From Bacteroidota bacterium (GTDB lineage: Bacteria; Chloroflexota; Anaerolineae; Aggregatilineales; Phototrophicaceae), in contig JAPUDW010000308.1 in assembly GCA_027492915.1 (NCBI GenBank), positions 1 through 53,369 on the forward strand: DNA of 53,369 nucleotides, read 5' to 3'. A program made the translations under genes and the position numbers. This document shows positions 14,679-22,256 of this stretch, one piece after another (within the stretch, counting starts at the first letter, position 1; the number at the start of each line of letters is the position of its first letter). The notes under the pieces are model-generated. The model did not search any database. It was not told the DNA's origin and worked only from the letters and a program-made list of their open reading frames with translations.

Positions 14679-16001
14679 TTACGGTTGGTCGCTCTTGACC
14701 TGTTTGAGCGCTGCCGACAGCCAATAGTCACACGGTTCGGGGCAGCGTATCCCATCGGATGCACCCGCCCACACCGGCTGGCGAACGCAGCCCCCGCATA
14801 CCTGCGCCATCACCTGCTCGTAAGCTGATTCGTGCAGCCACCTCAGATCGCGGTAGCGTCCGGTTTGGCGGCAGAGAAGGGCTTCTAAAGAGCCGCTTGC
14901 CGACACATGGCTGCCCAACACGCCGGGGTAAACCGTTTCGACAACCGCTAACACACGATAGGGGTCGCCATTGGTTATCACACGCCAGCCGCGTGGCAAA
15001 TCGGCGCTGGTCGCGAGGGGGCGAAAGGGATTTTCGCGCACGCGGGTTCGCAGCGCGTCCGGCGTGGTTATCGTCTCGTTTGGCTGGTCGTCGTCCGCGT
15101 GGCGCACATCACTGGCCGTAATGCGAAGCTGCCCGAAAGTGAAGGGTAAATGCGTCATCATCCGCCGCACTTCATCCAGCGCCGCCAAGGGGAAACAGTC
15201 CCATTGTGAAGTAGGAGGCGGTTGTAGTCTGTTCCTTATAGTATCCGCTTGAGCCTCGGCAACCAATTCGAGGATCGCCGTTTGTAACTCGGCCTCAACA
15301 CCAACCGGCGGCGTGTAATAAACCCTTCGCCCGTTGATCACGGTTGGCTCGTTAATCCGGTGTGAATCCAACCCCAGCTCTCGCGGGACATCAATCGTGG
15401 TATGTGAACCACTGGCGAGAAAATAAGGAACGACAATCAGTGTGGGCGCGTGTGTCAGGTTATAGACCTCGGCAACCGCTGGCGTGTCATCAAGGTAAAC
15501 CGCTGCGACTTCAGCGGCTAAACCCGTTTGGCGGATGGCTTCGGCTTGGGCTTCGGTCGCTTTGCGGCTTTCGGGGTTGCGACGCGTGCTGTGCCCGACA
15601 ATGGCTACCGCTGTTTGCTCCGGCCTACAGTTCAGCCTGCGCAACGCATCCTCTACACGCTGCCGAACCATTTGCCCCAGATAAGGGTGTTCGCTCAAGG
15701 TGCGTGTATAACGTATCGTGCGCCCATTACGCTCCGTAACCGCACCCGTCAGCCCCATCTCGGCGGGGATAACCGTTTGGGTGAAGTAACCCTGTGCCGT
15801 GAACAGCGGTACAACCGTAATGTCGCTTGCAGCCAGCGAATCAAACACCGTATGGAAGGAAGGCTGCTCTTTCCAGAAGGCCGCCGTCACCTCATCCGCC
15901 GCGTGCAGCCTCCGCAGCGCATCCACCTGTGCCCACACCACACCTGCTGTTTCAGGACTGATGTGCGACCCATGCCCCGCGAGGACAACGGCGGTTTTCA
16001 T
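14679..16001 (-). CDS. Sirohydrochlorin chelatase, CbiX type with DR2241-like C-terminal domain
   Basis: A 440-residue protein. Residues 1-255 are a two-lobed CbiX-type chelatase with paired active-site motifs (LAGHGSHIS near the N-terminus; VAIVGHSTRR about residue 135), which inserts Fe2+ into sirohydrochlorin. Residues 265-440 form an extra domain: FPLAALDEVRRMM, GWRVITNGDPYRVLAVVETVYPG, and a cysteine-rich tail (LLCRQTGRY; QVCGGCVRQ; IRCPEPCDYW) that suggests an Fe-S cluster, as in the Deinococcus DR2241 arrangement. The start ATG overlaps the end of the dehydrogenase gene by 4 nt. With that gene and cobA it completes siroheme synthesis from uroporphyrinogen III. Confidence 0.85.
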   Translation of the reverse strand: MKTAVVLAGHGSHISPETAGVVWAQVDALRRLHAADEVTAAFWKEQPSFHTVFDSLAASDITVVPLFTAQGYFTQTVIPAEMGLTGAVTERNGRTIRYTRTLSEHPYLGQMVRQRVEDALRRLNCRPEQTAVAIVGHSTRRNPESRKATEAQAEAIRQTGLAAEVAAVYLDDTPAVAEVYNLTHAPTLIVVPYFLASGSHTTIDVPRELGLDSHRINEPTVINGRRVYYTPPVGVEAELQTAILELVAEAQADTIRNRLQPPPTSQWDCFPLAALDEVRRMMTHLPFTFGQLRITASDVRHADDDQPNETITTPDALRTRVRENPFRPLATSADLPRGWRVITNGDPYRVLAVVETVYPGVLGSHVSASGSLEALLCRQTGRYRDLRWLHESAYEQVMAQVCGGCVRQPVWAGASDGIRCPEPCDYWLSAALKQVKSDQP

Positions 16002-16654
16002 AATGGACGGTCTACCGTTTCTTGGATAATCTGCTCGAAGGCTTGCCGTGCGCTTTCAATATCCCCCTCGCGCAGCGTATCGAGAATCGACGACTCCATC
16101 ACCCGCCGCCAGAGTGCTGCCCGTTCCGGTTGTGAGGCAATCTTATCCTGTACCGCCGTTCTTGCTTCCCCAAGCCATGCCGCTAGTGTGCCGTATTCCA
16201 CGCCAATCAGGTCGCTAATTTGTTCCCGTATGTGCGAGACCAATTCCGGTGACGCACCGCCGGAGAAAACCCCAATCCTTACACTGCCGCGCTCAATCGT
16301 CGCCATATTCATAAAATCATGTTCACCCTGCGCATTCACCGCGTTCGCCAGCGCACCGATTGACCGCGCCTCGTTTACGATCTGTTGGTTTAGGGCTGCG
16401 TCGCTGGTCGCAGCGAATACCAGCAGCGGTTCAAGTTCTGCCAACATGCCCGATTTGTAAGCGGTTTGATGTACCGCGATTTGCCCCGACTCCGCCAGCG
16501 CAGCCAGTTTGAGGTGAAGCTGTGGGCTGATTACCCAAATTCGCGCCCCAACATCCAGCAAACTCTGTACTTTACGCACAGCAACCTCCCCCCCGCCCAC
16601 GACAACGCAGACACGACCCTCCAGGTTGAGCATTACCGGATAAAACGCTGCCAT
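15998..16654 (-). CDS. Precorrin-2 dehydrogenase (CysG N-terminal/Met8 type)
   Basis: A 218-residue NAD+-dependent enzyme that oxidises precorrin-2 to sirohydrochlorin. It begins FYPVMLNLEGRVCVVVGGGEVAVRK in two pieces, the Rossmann GGGxVAxRK motif of the family, then VFAATSDAALNQQI (residues about 80-93), ANAVNAQGEHDFM and IGVFSGGASPELVSHIR. The length matches stand-alone SirC/YlnF proteins. GAGGGG precedes the ATG. It is the first gene of the siroheme operon, divergent from the iron-binding-protein cluster at 16880. Confidence 0.93.
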   Translation of the reverse strand: MAAFYPVMLNLEGRVCVVVGGGEVAVRKVQSLLDVGARIWVISPQLHLKLAALAESGQIAVHQTAYKSGMLAELEPLLVFAATSDAALNQQIVNEARSIGALANAVNAQGEHDFMNMATIERGSVRIGVFSGGASPELVSHIREQISDLIGVEYGTLAAWLGEARTAVQDKIASQPERAALWRRVMESSILDTLREGDIESARQAFEQIIQETVDRPL

Positions 16655-16879
16655 ACGCCCCTCATTGTGGTTATATGTCCCTCACCCCACTGAAGTTTAA
16701 CCGCTGTTAATTCATAACTAATAGATGGGATTTACGAATCCTCTCATCCATGAAATTCAGACATTTACACAAGCTGTTTTCACAGTATCGCGACTGAAAG
16801 CCGCATTTTAATCGTCTGCGTGGATATATAGAGCCGCTACAGCTAGGATAACCCACTGTCTTATCATAAGGAGTGGTTC

Positions 16880-17932
16880 ATGAAATTTCGTTATTTTACT
16901 GTAAGTCTTTTACTGGGTTTATTGGTAATTGGTTTTGTTCCGGTTGGCGCACAAGATGCAATTGAGTGTGAAGCAGGTTTTCGCCTTTTTGACCATGAAC
17001 TGTTAGCAACGGATCCCGTATGTGTGCCTGAAAAAGCACAGCGGATTGCAATGATGGAAACGATTGGTGTTGAACTCATGCTGATAGAGAATGTTCCACC
17101 TGCCGTCAAAATGCAAGCATATGTGGATCAGCTCAATGCCAATTTCCCTGCACTAGAGCCACAAATCACCAGTTTCTTCGAGGAAATCCCCGATGTTGGC
17201 TTTGTACCGCCGAACTTGGAAGTACTGGTAGCTGCAAAACCCGATTTGATCATCGCCTATGATTTCTTAATTGATGCGTCGGATGCACTTAATAGTATCG
17301 CACCGACTGTTTTTATGCGTCTCATACAGAATGTCGATATCGAAGAGGCATTTGATTTCCACGCCACTTTATGGAACCAAAGTGAAGACGCCGAGAATTT
17401 GCTGGAAACCTACCAGACCCGAGTAGCAGCTTTGAGCAAGGTTATTAAGCCGGTCATTGATGGTAAATCGGTTATTGTCGGACGGTATGATGCGAGCGGG
17501 CTTTTGTTCTTCTCCAATAACTCGGCCTATGCAGTTTTGGAAGATGCAGGCTGGGAACCCTCGACTGATTTCGCAGAAAAACTTGCTACCACACGCGAAA
17601 CATTCGCTTATGGTGCTCAACCCGTGACATTGGAAGAACTGTCGGTAGTGGATGGCGATTATTTATTCGTGTACCCGATTGTAGAAGGCGGCGACGCTGA
17701 GCAATTGCAGACGGATTTTGATGCGTTATTAGAAAACCCTCTCTTACAAGGGCTATCGGTAGTTAAAAACCAACAACTGCATGTTGTCGAATCGCTCTGG
17801 AACTTTAACGGTATCTTATCTGCACATTACATTATTGATGATCTGTGGCGCGTTCTGGGTGGCGAAGAACCGACTATCCCGAACCCATTCACCTTGGTTG
17901 AGGCTGAAGCAACACCCGAAGCCAGTGGTTAA
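16880..17932 (+). CDS. Iron/siderophore-type ABC substrate-binding protein
   Basis: A 350-residue exported protein of the Fe3+-siderophore/cobalamin binding family (class III fold). The signal peptide is MKFRYFTVSLLLGLLVIGF...GAQ, with no lipobox. A cysteine pair sits at the mature N-terminus (ECEAGFRLF, then VCVPEKAQRI). PNLEVLVAAKPDLIIAYD and IAPTVFMRL are the lobe-1 motifs; VDGDYLFVYPIVEGG and NPLLQGLSVVKNQQLHVV the lobe-2 ones. AAGGAG precedes the ATG. It opens a plus-strand cluster of three such proteins with no permease or ATPase nearby. The ligand cannot be read from sequence; ferric siderophore or haem is the family expectation. Confidence 0.85.
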   Translation: MKFRYFTVSLLLGLLVIGFVPVGAQDAIECEAGFRLFDHELLATDPVCVPEKAQRIAMMETIGVELMLIENVPPAVKMQAYVDQLNANFPALEPQITSFFEEIPDVGFVPPNLEVLVAAKPDLIIAYDFLIDASDALNSIAPTVFMRLIQNVDIEEAFDFHATLWNQSEDAENLLETYQTRVAALSKVIKPVIDGKSVIVGRYDASGLLFFSNNSAYAVLEDAGWEPSTDFAEKLATTRETFAYGAQPVTLEELSVVDGDYLFVYPIVEGGDAEQLQTDFDALLENPLLQGLSVVKNQQLHVVESLWNFNGILSAHYIIDDLWRVLGGEEPTIPNPFTLVEAEATPEASG

Positions 17933-17961
17933 GGATCATCTATTTTTGCGGAGGAAACCAT

Positions 17962-18378
17962 ATGATCCAAGTCACGGACAAGATTGATAAAGGCTATATC
18001 CATATGGAAATCGGCGAACATGTGGATGAGAACAACACCCAAAAGTATTTGGATCGTTTTACGCAGATGATCGAGCGACAAGAGCATGTGGGTGTGGTTT
18101 TTCATTATACCGGTGGCAGACCAAAGAAAACAAAAGCTGCTAGCTCTTTGGAAGACGCATGGCTGCGTGCGCATCGGTCAGAAATTGGCCGCTATTGCAG
18201 CGGTATTGCAATGATTGCAACACCGGGAATTGCAAGTTTGCTTCAGAAAATTGTCCTCAAGGGTGTGGGGCAGCGCGTTTTTGGTTGTGACTGCGAAATG
18301 TTCTATTCACTTGCAGATGCCGAAGCGTGGTTTGAAAAGCGAAGCAGCAAAAGCACATCACGCAGGTCTCAGGCGTGA
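17962..18378 (+). CDS. Hypothetical protein, STAS/SpoIIAA-like fold suspected
   Basis: A 138-residue cytoplasmic protein with no signal peptide. Visible features: YIHMEIGEHVDENNTQKYLDRF, VGVVFHYTGGRPKKTKA, LEDAWLRAHRSEIGRYCSGIAMI and GQRVFGCDCEMFYSLADAEAWF. The order (beta strands, helix, the phrase for altering a neighbouring state, and a final DAEAWF helix) is reminiscent of SpoIIAA/STAS-like proteins, but I do not recognise the family firmly. GGAGGAAACC precedes the ATG by 5 nt. It lies 30 bp after the first binding-protein gene and 90 bp before the next, so co-expression with iron uptake is likely. Confidence 0.6.
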   Translation: MIQVTDKIDKGYIHMEIGEHVDENNTQKYLDRFTQMIERQEHVGVVFHYTGGRPKKTKAASSLEDAWLRAHRSEIGRYCSGIAMIATPGIASLLQKIVLKGVGQRVFGCDCEMFYSLADAEAWFEKRSSKSTSRRSQA

Positions 18379-18467
18379 TTAAGATAAGGTTTTATGCGTA
18401 CCGGATCTATTTATTCAGGTGCGTTTAGATCGAACTATCCGAGAAGTTAAGCAAAGGAAGACTCTTC

Positions 18468-20312
18468 ATGTTATTTCGCCGTTTATCTGCATTTGTGCTG
18501 ATAGCGTTGTTCGCTATCGGTTTGGTTCCAGTCGTTGCACAGGATGCCCCCACATTCCCCGTAACGATTGAACACCAGTACGGCAGCACCACCATTACCG
18601 AAGCGCCGAAGCGTGTGGTCGCCATCGGCTTTACCGAGCAAGACTTGCTGCTCTCGGTCGGTGTGACACCGATTGCCGCCCGTTACTGGTACGGTGACGA
18701 AACCAATGTTATTTTCCCGTGGGCAGTGGATAAGGTCGAAGGGGATGCGCCCATCGTCTTGAATATGCCCTTTGGCGCTTTGAACCTTGAAGCCATTCTC
18801 TCACTCGATCCTGACCTGATTAGTGCCGTCACTTCCGGTGTAACCGAGGACGAGTACAAGCTCCTTTCAGAAATTGCGCCGACGATTGTTCAATCCGGCG
18901 ATTACATCAACTTCGGTATGCCGTGGCAAGCAGCGACCCTCTTGGTGGGTGAGTCCGTTGGTAAACTACCCGAAGCTGAAGCCGCCGTTGCCGATGTCGA
19001 AGCCAAGTTTGAAGAAGTTCGTACTGAACATCCTGAATACGCCGAAAAGTCCATCGTCGTAGCCTACTACAGCGAAGGTACATTCGGTTTTTATACCGAT
19101 CAAGATGCACGCGGCCGCTTCTTTACCGAACTCGGTTTCAACATTCCGCAAGAATTGGTTGAAATCGCCGGTGAAGCCTTCTATGCCAACATCAGCAACG
19201 AACGCTTTGACCTGTTGAATCAAGATGTCATCGCCATCGTCAACTTGCAGTTCGTCACCGGTGGGCGCGAAACCATCGAGGCCGATCCGCTGTTCAGCCA
19301 GCTCGACGCTGTTAAAGAAGGTCGCGTTGTTTATCTGGATGTGAACTCGGAAAACGCGCTGGGCTTTAGCTCGCCCTTGAGCTTGCCCTATGCCCTCGAT
19401 GCCGTGCTGCCCCAGCTCGAAGCCATGTTCCCTGCTGCCGAAACTGCCGCTGTAACCTGCGAAGCCGGTTTACGTGCGTTTGCGGGTGTCTGCATTCCAG
19501 AAAATCCGCAGCGTGTCGTCACCATCACCGACTCGGATCTCGACGCAGTGTTAGCACTCGGCGTAGACCCGATTGGTATCACCAATGGGCGTGGACAATC
19601 CACCCCGCCACGCTACCTGAGTGCATCCATTCCAGAAACGGCTACCGTCGTTGGTGATTTCTTCACCCCCAACCTTGAAGCAGTTCTCGAACTTGCGCCC
19701 GACCTCATTCTGGCGGCAGGGCTGGCAGATCCGGCAACATTGGAACAACTGAATGCCATTGCCCCTACCGTTGATACCTATGTAAATGGCTATGACTGGA
19801 AAACCCATTTCCAAACCGTTGGTGATGCGTTGAACAAGTCTGCCGAAGCCGAAGCCTTCCTAACCGGCTACACCGACCGGATTGCTGAACTGCAAACCAC
19901 GCTGGCCGACAATCTGGATGACCAGTTCATTGTCGCCCGTTGGAGTGCCGATGGTCCGCAGGTCATGGCACCGATCACATTTGTGAGTGCTGTCCTGTTC
20001 GAACTCGGTCTGTCCTCGCCGGAAGAAATTCCAGAATTGGAAGGTGGTCACGCCCACTCTGCACCCCTGAGCCTCGAAACGCTGGGTGTCATTGATACTG
20101 ATTGGGCATTCCTTGGCACGCTGCAAAGCGAAGGCGACGCAGTAGATGCCTTTGAGGCAGTTAAAGAAAACCCGCTGTTCCAGGCGCTAGAAGTGGCGAA
20201 GAATAACCATGTCGTGTTCGTCGATGGTTCGCTGTGGACGAGCAGCGGTGGCCCGCTGGCTGTCATGCTGGTGCTAGACAATGTAGAGGCTGCATTTACA
20301 GGAGCACAGTAA
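18468..20312 (+). CDS. Fused double iron/siderophore substrate-binding protein
   Basis: A 614-residue exported protein with one signal peptide (MLFRRLSAFVLIALFAIGL...VAQ) and two complete binding-protein modules. Module 1 (about 28-325) has EAPKRVVAIGFTEQDLLLSVG, LNLEAILSLDPDLISAV and IAPTIVQSG. Module 2 (about 330-614) restarts with the Cys pair TCEAGLRAFAGVCIPENPQRVV, NLEAVLELAPDLILAAG and IAPTVDTYV, and ends FVDGSLWTSSGG. A single binding-protein module is about 300 residues, so this is a true tandem fusion, not a frameshift artefact. It could present two ligands, or two lobes, to a transporter encoded elsewhere. It is followed after 4 nt by the DUF2218 gene. Confidence 0.85.
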   Translation: MLFRRLSAFVLIALFAIGLVPVVAQDAPTFPVTIEHQYGSTTITEAPKRVVAIGFTEQDLLLSVGVTPIAARYWYGDETNVIFPWAVDKVEGDAPIVLNMPFGALNLEAILSLDPDLISAVTSGVTEDEYKLLSEIAPTIVQSGDYINFGMPWQAATLLVGESVGKLPEAEAAVADVEAKFEEVRTEHPEYAEKSIVVAYYSEGTFGFYTDQDARGRFFTELGFNIPQELVEIAGEAFYANISNERFDLLNQDVIAIVNLQFVTGGRETIEADPLFSQLDAVKEGRVVYLDVNSENALGFSSPLSLPYALDAVLPQLEAMFPAAETAAVTCEAGLRAFAGVCIPENPQRVVTITDSDLDAVLALGVDPIGITNGRGQSTPPRYLSASIPETATVVGDFFTPNLEAVLELAPDLILAAGLADPATLEQLNAIAPTVDTYVNGYDWKTHFQTVGDALNKSAEAEAFLTGYTDRIAELQTTLADNLDDQFIVARWSADGPQVMAPITFVSAVLFELGLSSPEEIPELEGGHAHSAPLSLETLGVIDTDWAFLGTLQSEGDAVDAFEAVKENPLFQALEVAKNNHVVFVDGSLWTSSGGPLAVMLVLDNVEAAFTGAQ

Positions 20313-20316
20313 CCTT

Positions 20317-20604
20317 ATGTTGAAATCCCAAGCACAGGTTAAGACAGATAAAGCCGAGCGTTACCTCAAGGCGTTGTGTAACCACTTCAGCCATAAGGTG
20401 CAGGCCACCTATGATGAAAATCATGGCAGCGTGCAGTTCGCGATGGGATCGTGCGAGATGGACGCCAACGCTGACACCCTATCTTTCGCCGTTCAAGCTG
20501 AAAACGCTGAAGGCTTGGAACAGGTGAAGGATGTTGTTGGGGGGCATCTGGAACGGTTCTCCGGCGCAGATGCGCTTCAGGTGACTTGGCAAGATCAAGC
20601 CTAA
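20317..20604 (+). CDS. DUF2218 family protein
   Basis: A 95-residue protein matching DUF2218: KAERYLKALCNHFSHKV, a GSVQFAMGSCEMDA strand region, and LEQVKDVVGGHLERF. Small DUF2218 proteins are found next to siderophore uptake and ferric-reductase genes in many bacteria, and that context is repeated here, directly after the double binding protein (4-nt gap). Two Cys and two His residues (CNHFSH, GSCEM) could bind a metal, but the function is not known to me. A strong hairpin terminator follows. Confidence 0.85.
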   Translation: MLKSQAQVKTDKAERYLKALCNHFSHKVQATYDENHGSVQFAMGSCEMDANADTLSFAVQAENAEGLEQVKDVVGGHLERFSGADALQVTWQDQA

Positions 20605-20611
20605 AATGTCT

Positions 20612-20655
20612 TTTAAAGAGAAGAACTGGATGCGCATCCGGTTCTTCTCTTTTAA
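20612..20655 (+). terminator. Long bidirectional hairpin terminator
   Basis: AAAGAGAAGAACTGGATGC and GCATCCGGTTCTTCTCTTT form an almost perfect stem of about 20 bp centred at 20633, ending CTCTTTTAA, directly after the DUF2218 stop codon. It should terminate the upstream transcript, so the third binding-protein gene probably has its own promoter in 20656-20817. Confidence 0.85.
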
Positions 20656-20817
20656 GCTGCTGGTGATTTAGTAAGTGCGGATCATCCAACTCAACAACTT
20701 GCAAAAGCACAATTGCAGGGGTGCGATACATTGCGTCCGCACCACCAATCCACATCGATCACTTATTTGCACCAGCCCTTTTAGATTTAGCAGTTGATTG
20801 TTAGGAGCAATGTTGGA

Positions 20818-21864
20818 ATGAAATTTCGTATGAGTATATTGGTCGCCGCTGTTTTGCTGATGAGTATGCAGTTCGCCGCCGCACAGGATACAACTACCTG
20901 TGAAGAAGGCTTCAAGTTGTTCGACCACGAACGGCTGGCGTCTGAACCTGTATGTATTCCCGAAAATCCGCAGCGTATCGTGTCGTTGGATATGCCCGCC
21001 ACCGAATTCTTGCTGCTGAATGATATTCCGATTGTCGGTGTGTTCGGTTACGCAGCCGATGAAATTTCGGCAGTGACACCCGGTTTTGCCGATGAACTTG
21101 CGGACATTCCGCGTTTCGATTGGCCGCCGAGTTTAGAACTGGCGACCAGTTTGAATCCTGACCTGATCGTGGCCTTCAAAGACTCGTCACTATTCTATTC
21201 GGGCATGGATCAAATCGCCCCATTGGTGGTTTACGATGCCGCTTATGCAACCGATTGGAAGTCATCAACCTCTTTCTGGAGCGAAGTTTTCAGCAAAGAA
21301 GATGCTTATGCCGATATGCTGGAAATCTACGACGCGCGTGTTGCCGAATTGCAAACCGCGTTGGGTGAAGATCGCGGCGAGTTGAAAGTGTCGGCCTTCG
21401 TCCCCAGCCCGACTTACCCGATGATGTGGTTGGTCGACTCGGCGCAGGGTGTGGTGTTGAATGACGTTGGTGTAGGCCGACCGGATTCACAGGCAACTAA
21501 CTTCGCCGACGGTGGTTATGTCGAAGGTGGCGCGGATTACGGTTTCGTCGCTATTTCCGAAGAAACATTGAATCTGGTAGATGGTGATGTCATCTTCATG
21601 TTTACCTACCCCTCGACGGATGATGCTGAGAACACCGAGATCAACACCTATCTTAAAGACTACTACGAAAATGATCCTGTTTTTAACGCTCTCAGCGGTG
21701 TGAAGTCCGGTAACGCGCATATCGTCGGGCCGCACTGGTTCCGCGCCCAAACCTATCTAGCGGCAAACTTGATCCTCGATGATCTGTTCACCTACCTAAC
21801 CGATGCCGAGCCGGTGATCCCAAGCCCTGCGGCAGAATACGTGACGGCTGAACCCGCCTCGTAA
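20818..21864 (+). CDS. Iron/siderophore-type ABC substrate-binding protein
   Basis: A 348-residue exported binding protein. Signal peptide MKFRMSILVAAVLLMS...AAAQ; cysteine pair TCEEGFKLF / VCIPENPQRIV at the mature N-terminus; PPSLELATSLNPDLIVAF and IAPLVVYDA in lobe 1; VDGDVIFMFTYPS and NPVFNALSGVKSGNAHIV-like text (DPVFNALSGV) in lobe 2; a LILDDLFTYL helix at the end. It is a paralogue of the 16880 protein. The start is the ATG at 20818, 10 nt after AGGAG; an ATG at 20810 runs into a stop at once. A perfect terminator follows. Confidence 0.86.
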   Translation: MKFRMSILVAAVLLMSMQFAAAQDTTTCEEGFKLFDHERLASEPVCIPENPQRIVSLDMPATEFLLLNDIPIVGVFGYAADEISAVTPGFADELADIPRFDWPPSLELATSLNPDLIVAFKDSSLFYSGMDQIAPLVVYDAAYATDWKSSTSFWSEVFSKEDAYADMLEIYDARVAELQTALGEDRGELKVSAFVPSPTYPMMWLVDSAQGVVLNDVGVGRPDSQATNFADGGYVEGGADYGFVAISEETLNLVDGDVIFMFTYPSTDDAENTEINTYLKDYYENDPVFNALSGVKSGNAHIVGPHWFRAQTYLAANLILDDLFTYLTDAEPVIPSPAAEYVTAEPAS

Positions 21865-21878
21865 CACTTGCTCATATC

Positions 21879-21911
21879 AAAAGTGCCAAACCGCAGCGGC
21901 TTGGCACTTTT
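21879..21911. terminator. Intrinsic terminator after the binding-protein cluster
   Basis: AAAAGTGCCAA and TTGGCACTTTT enclose an inner CCGC/GCGG pairing, giving a nearly continuous stem with T residues on both sides. It lies 15 bp after the stop codon and can work in both directions. Confidence 0.9.
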
Positions 21912-22256
21912 CCACCTCAATCCAATTCAGTCACATCAATTTTATGAACCGCATATGTAAACAGGGTTTCAACGACTTTCGCGCATCACCCTAATAACCA
22001 ATGGTGCATGTTTGCATTTGAACCTTTGTAAGCCGTTCTGGATAGGCTTATTTGCCCCGCATAAGTGTCTTAAGCCCTTCTCCCTTGCGTGCGGCTGAGG
22101 AGGGTTGGGATGAAGGGGTTAGACTTGCACTACTGGTTAATACTTCTGAACAGTCGCGCACTCAGTCCTATAAAAAAGGTTTGCCGCTGGCAAATCCTGC
22201 CTATGCTCCCTCGCCCTTATTGAAATCGATAGCGCCAAATTTGCCATATGTCATCA
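21912..22256. other. Intergenic region with one repeat-like segment
   Basis: No gene seen. About 22075-22125 holds CTTCTCCCTTG...GAGGAGGGTTGGGATGAAGGGG, a short stem followed by a GGGTTGGGATG-type tract that resembles 5740-5771. Near 22190-22250 the words CTGGCAAATCC and GCCAAATTTGCC recall blocks at 5690-5727. Confidence 0.5.

Noticed and set aside
16655..16879. Possible iron-regulator box (GCTAGGATAACCC) upstream of the first binding-protein gene
   Set aside because: Only a partial half-site match to DtxR/IdeR-type boxes; no symmetric partner and no second copy before the other binding-protein genes.
20387..20755. A 122-codon minus-strand frame across the DUF2218 gene and its terminator
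   Set aside because: It runs antisense through a recognised gene and a strong hairpin; a shadow frame.
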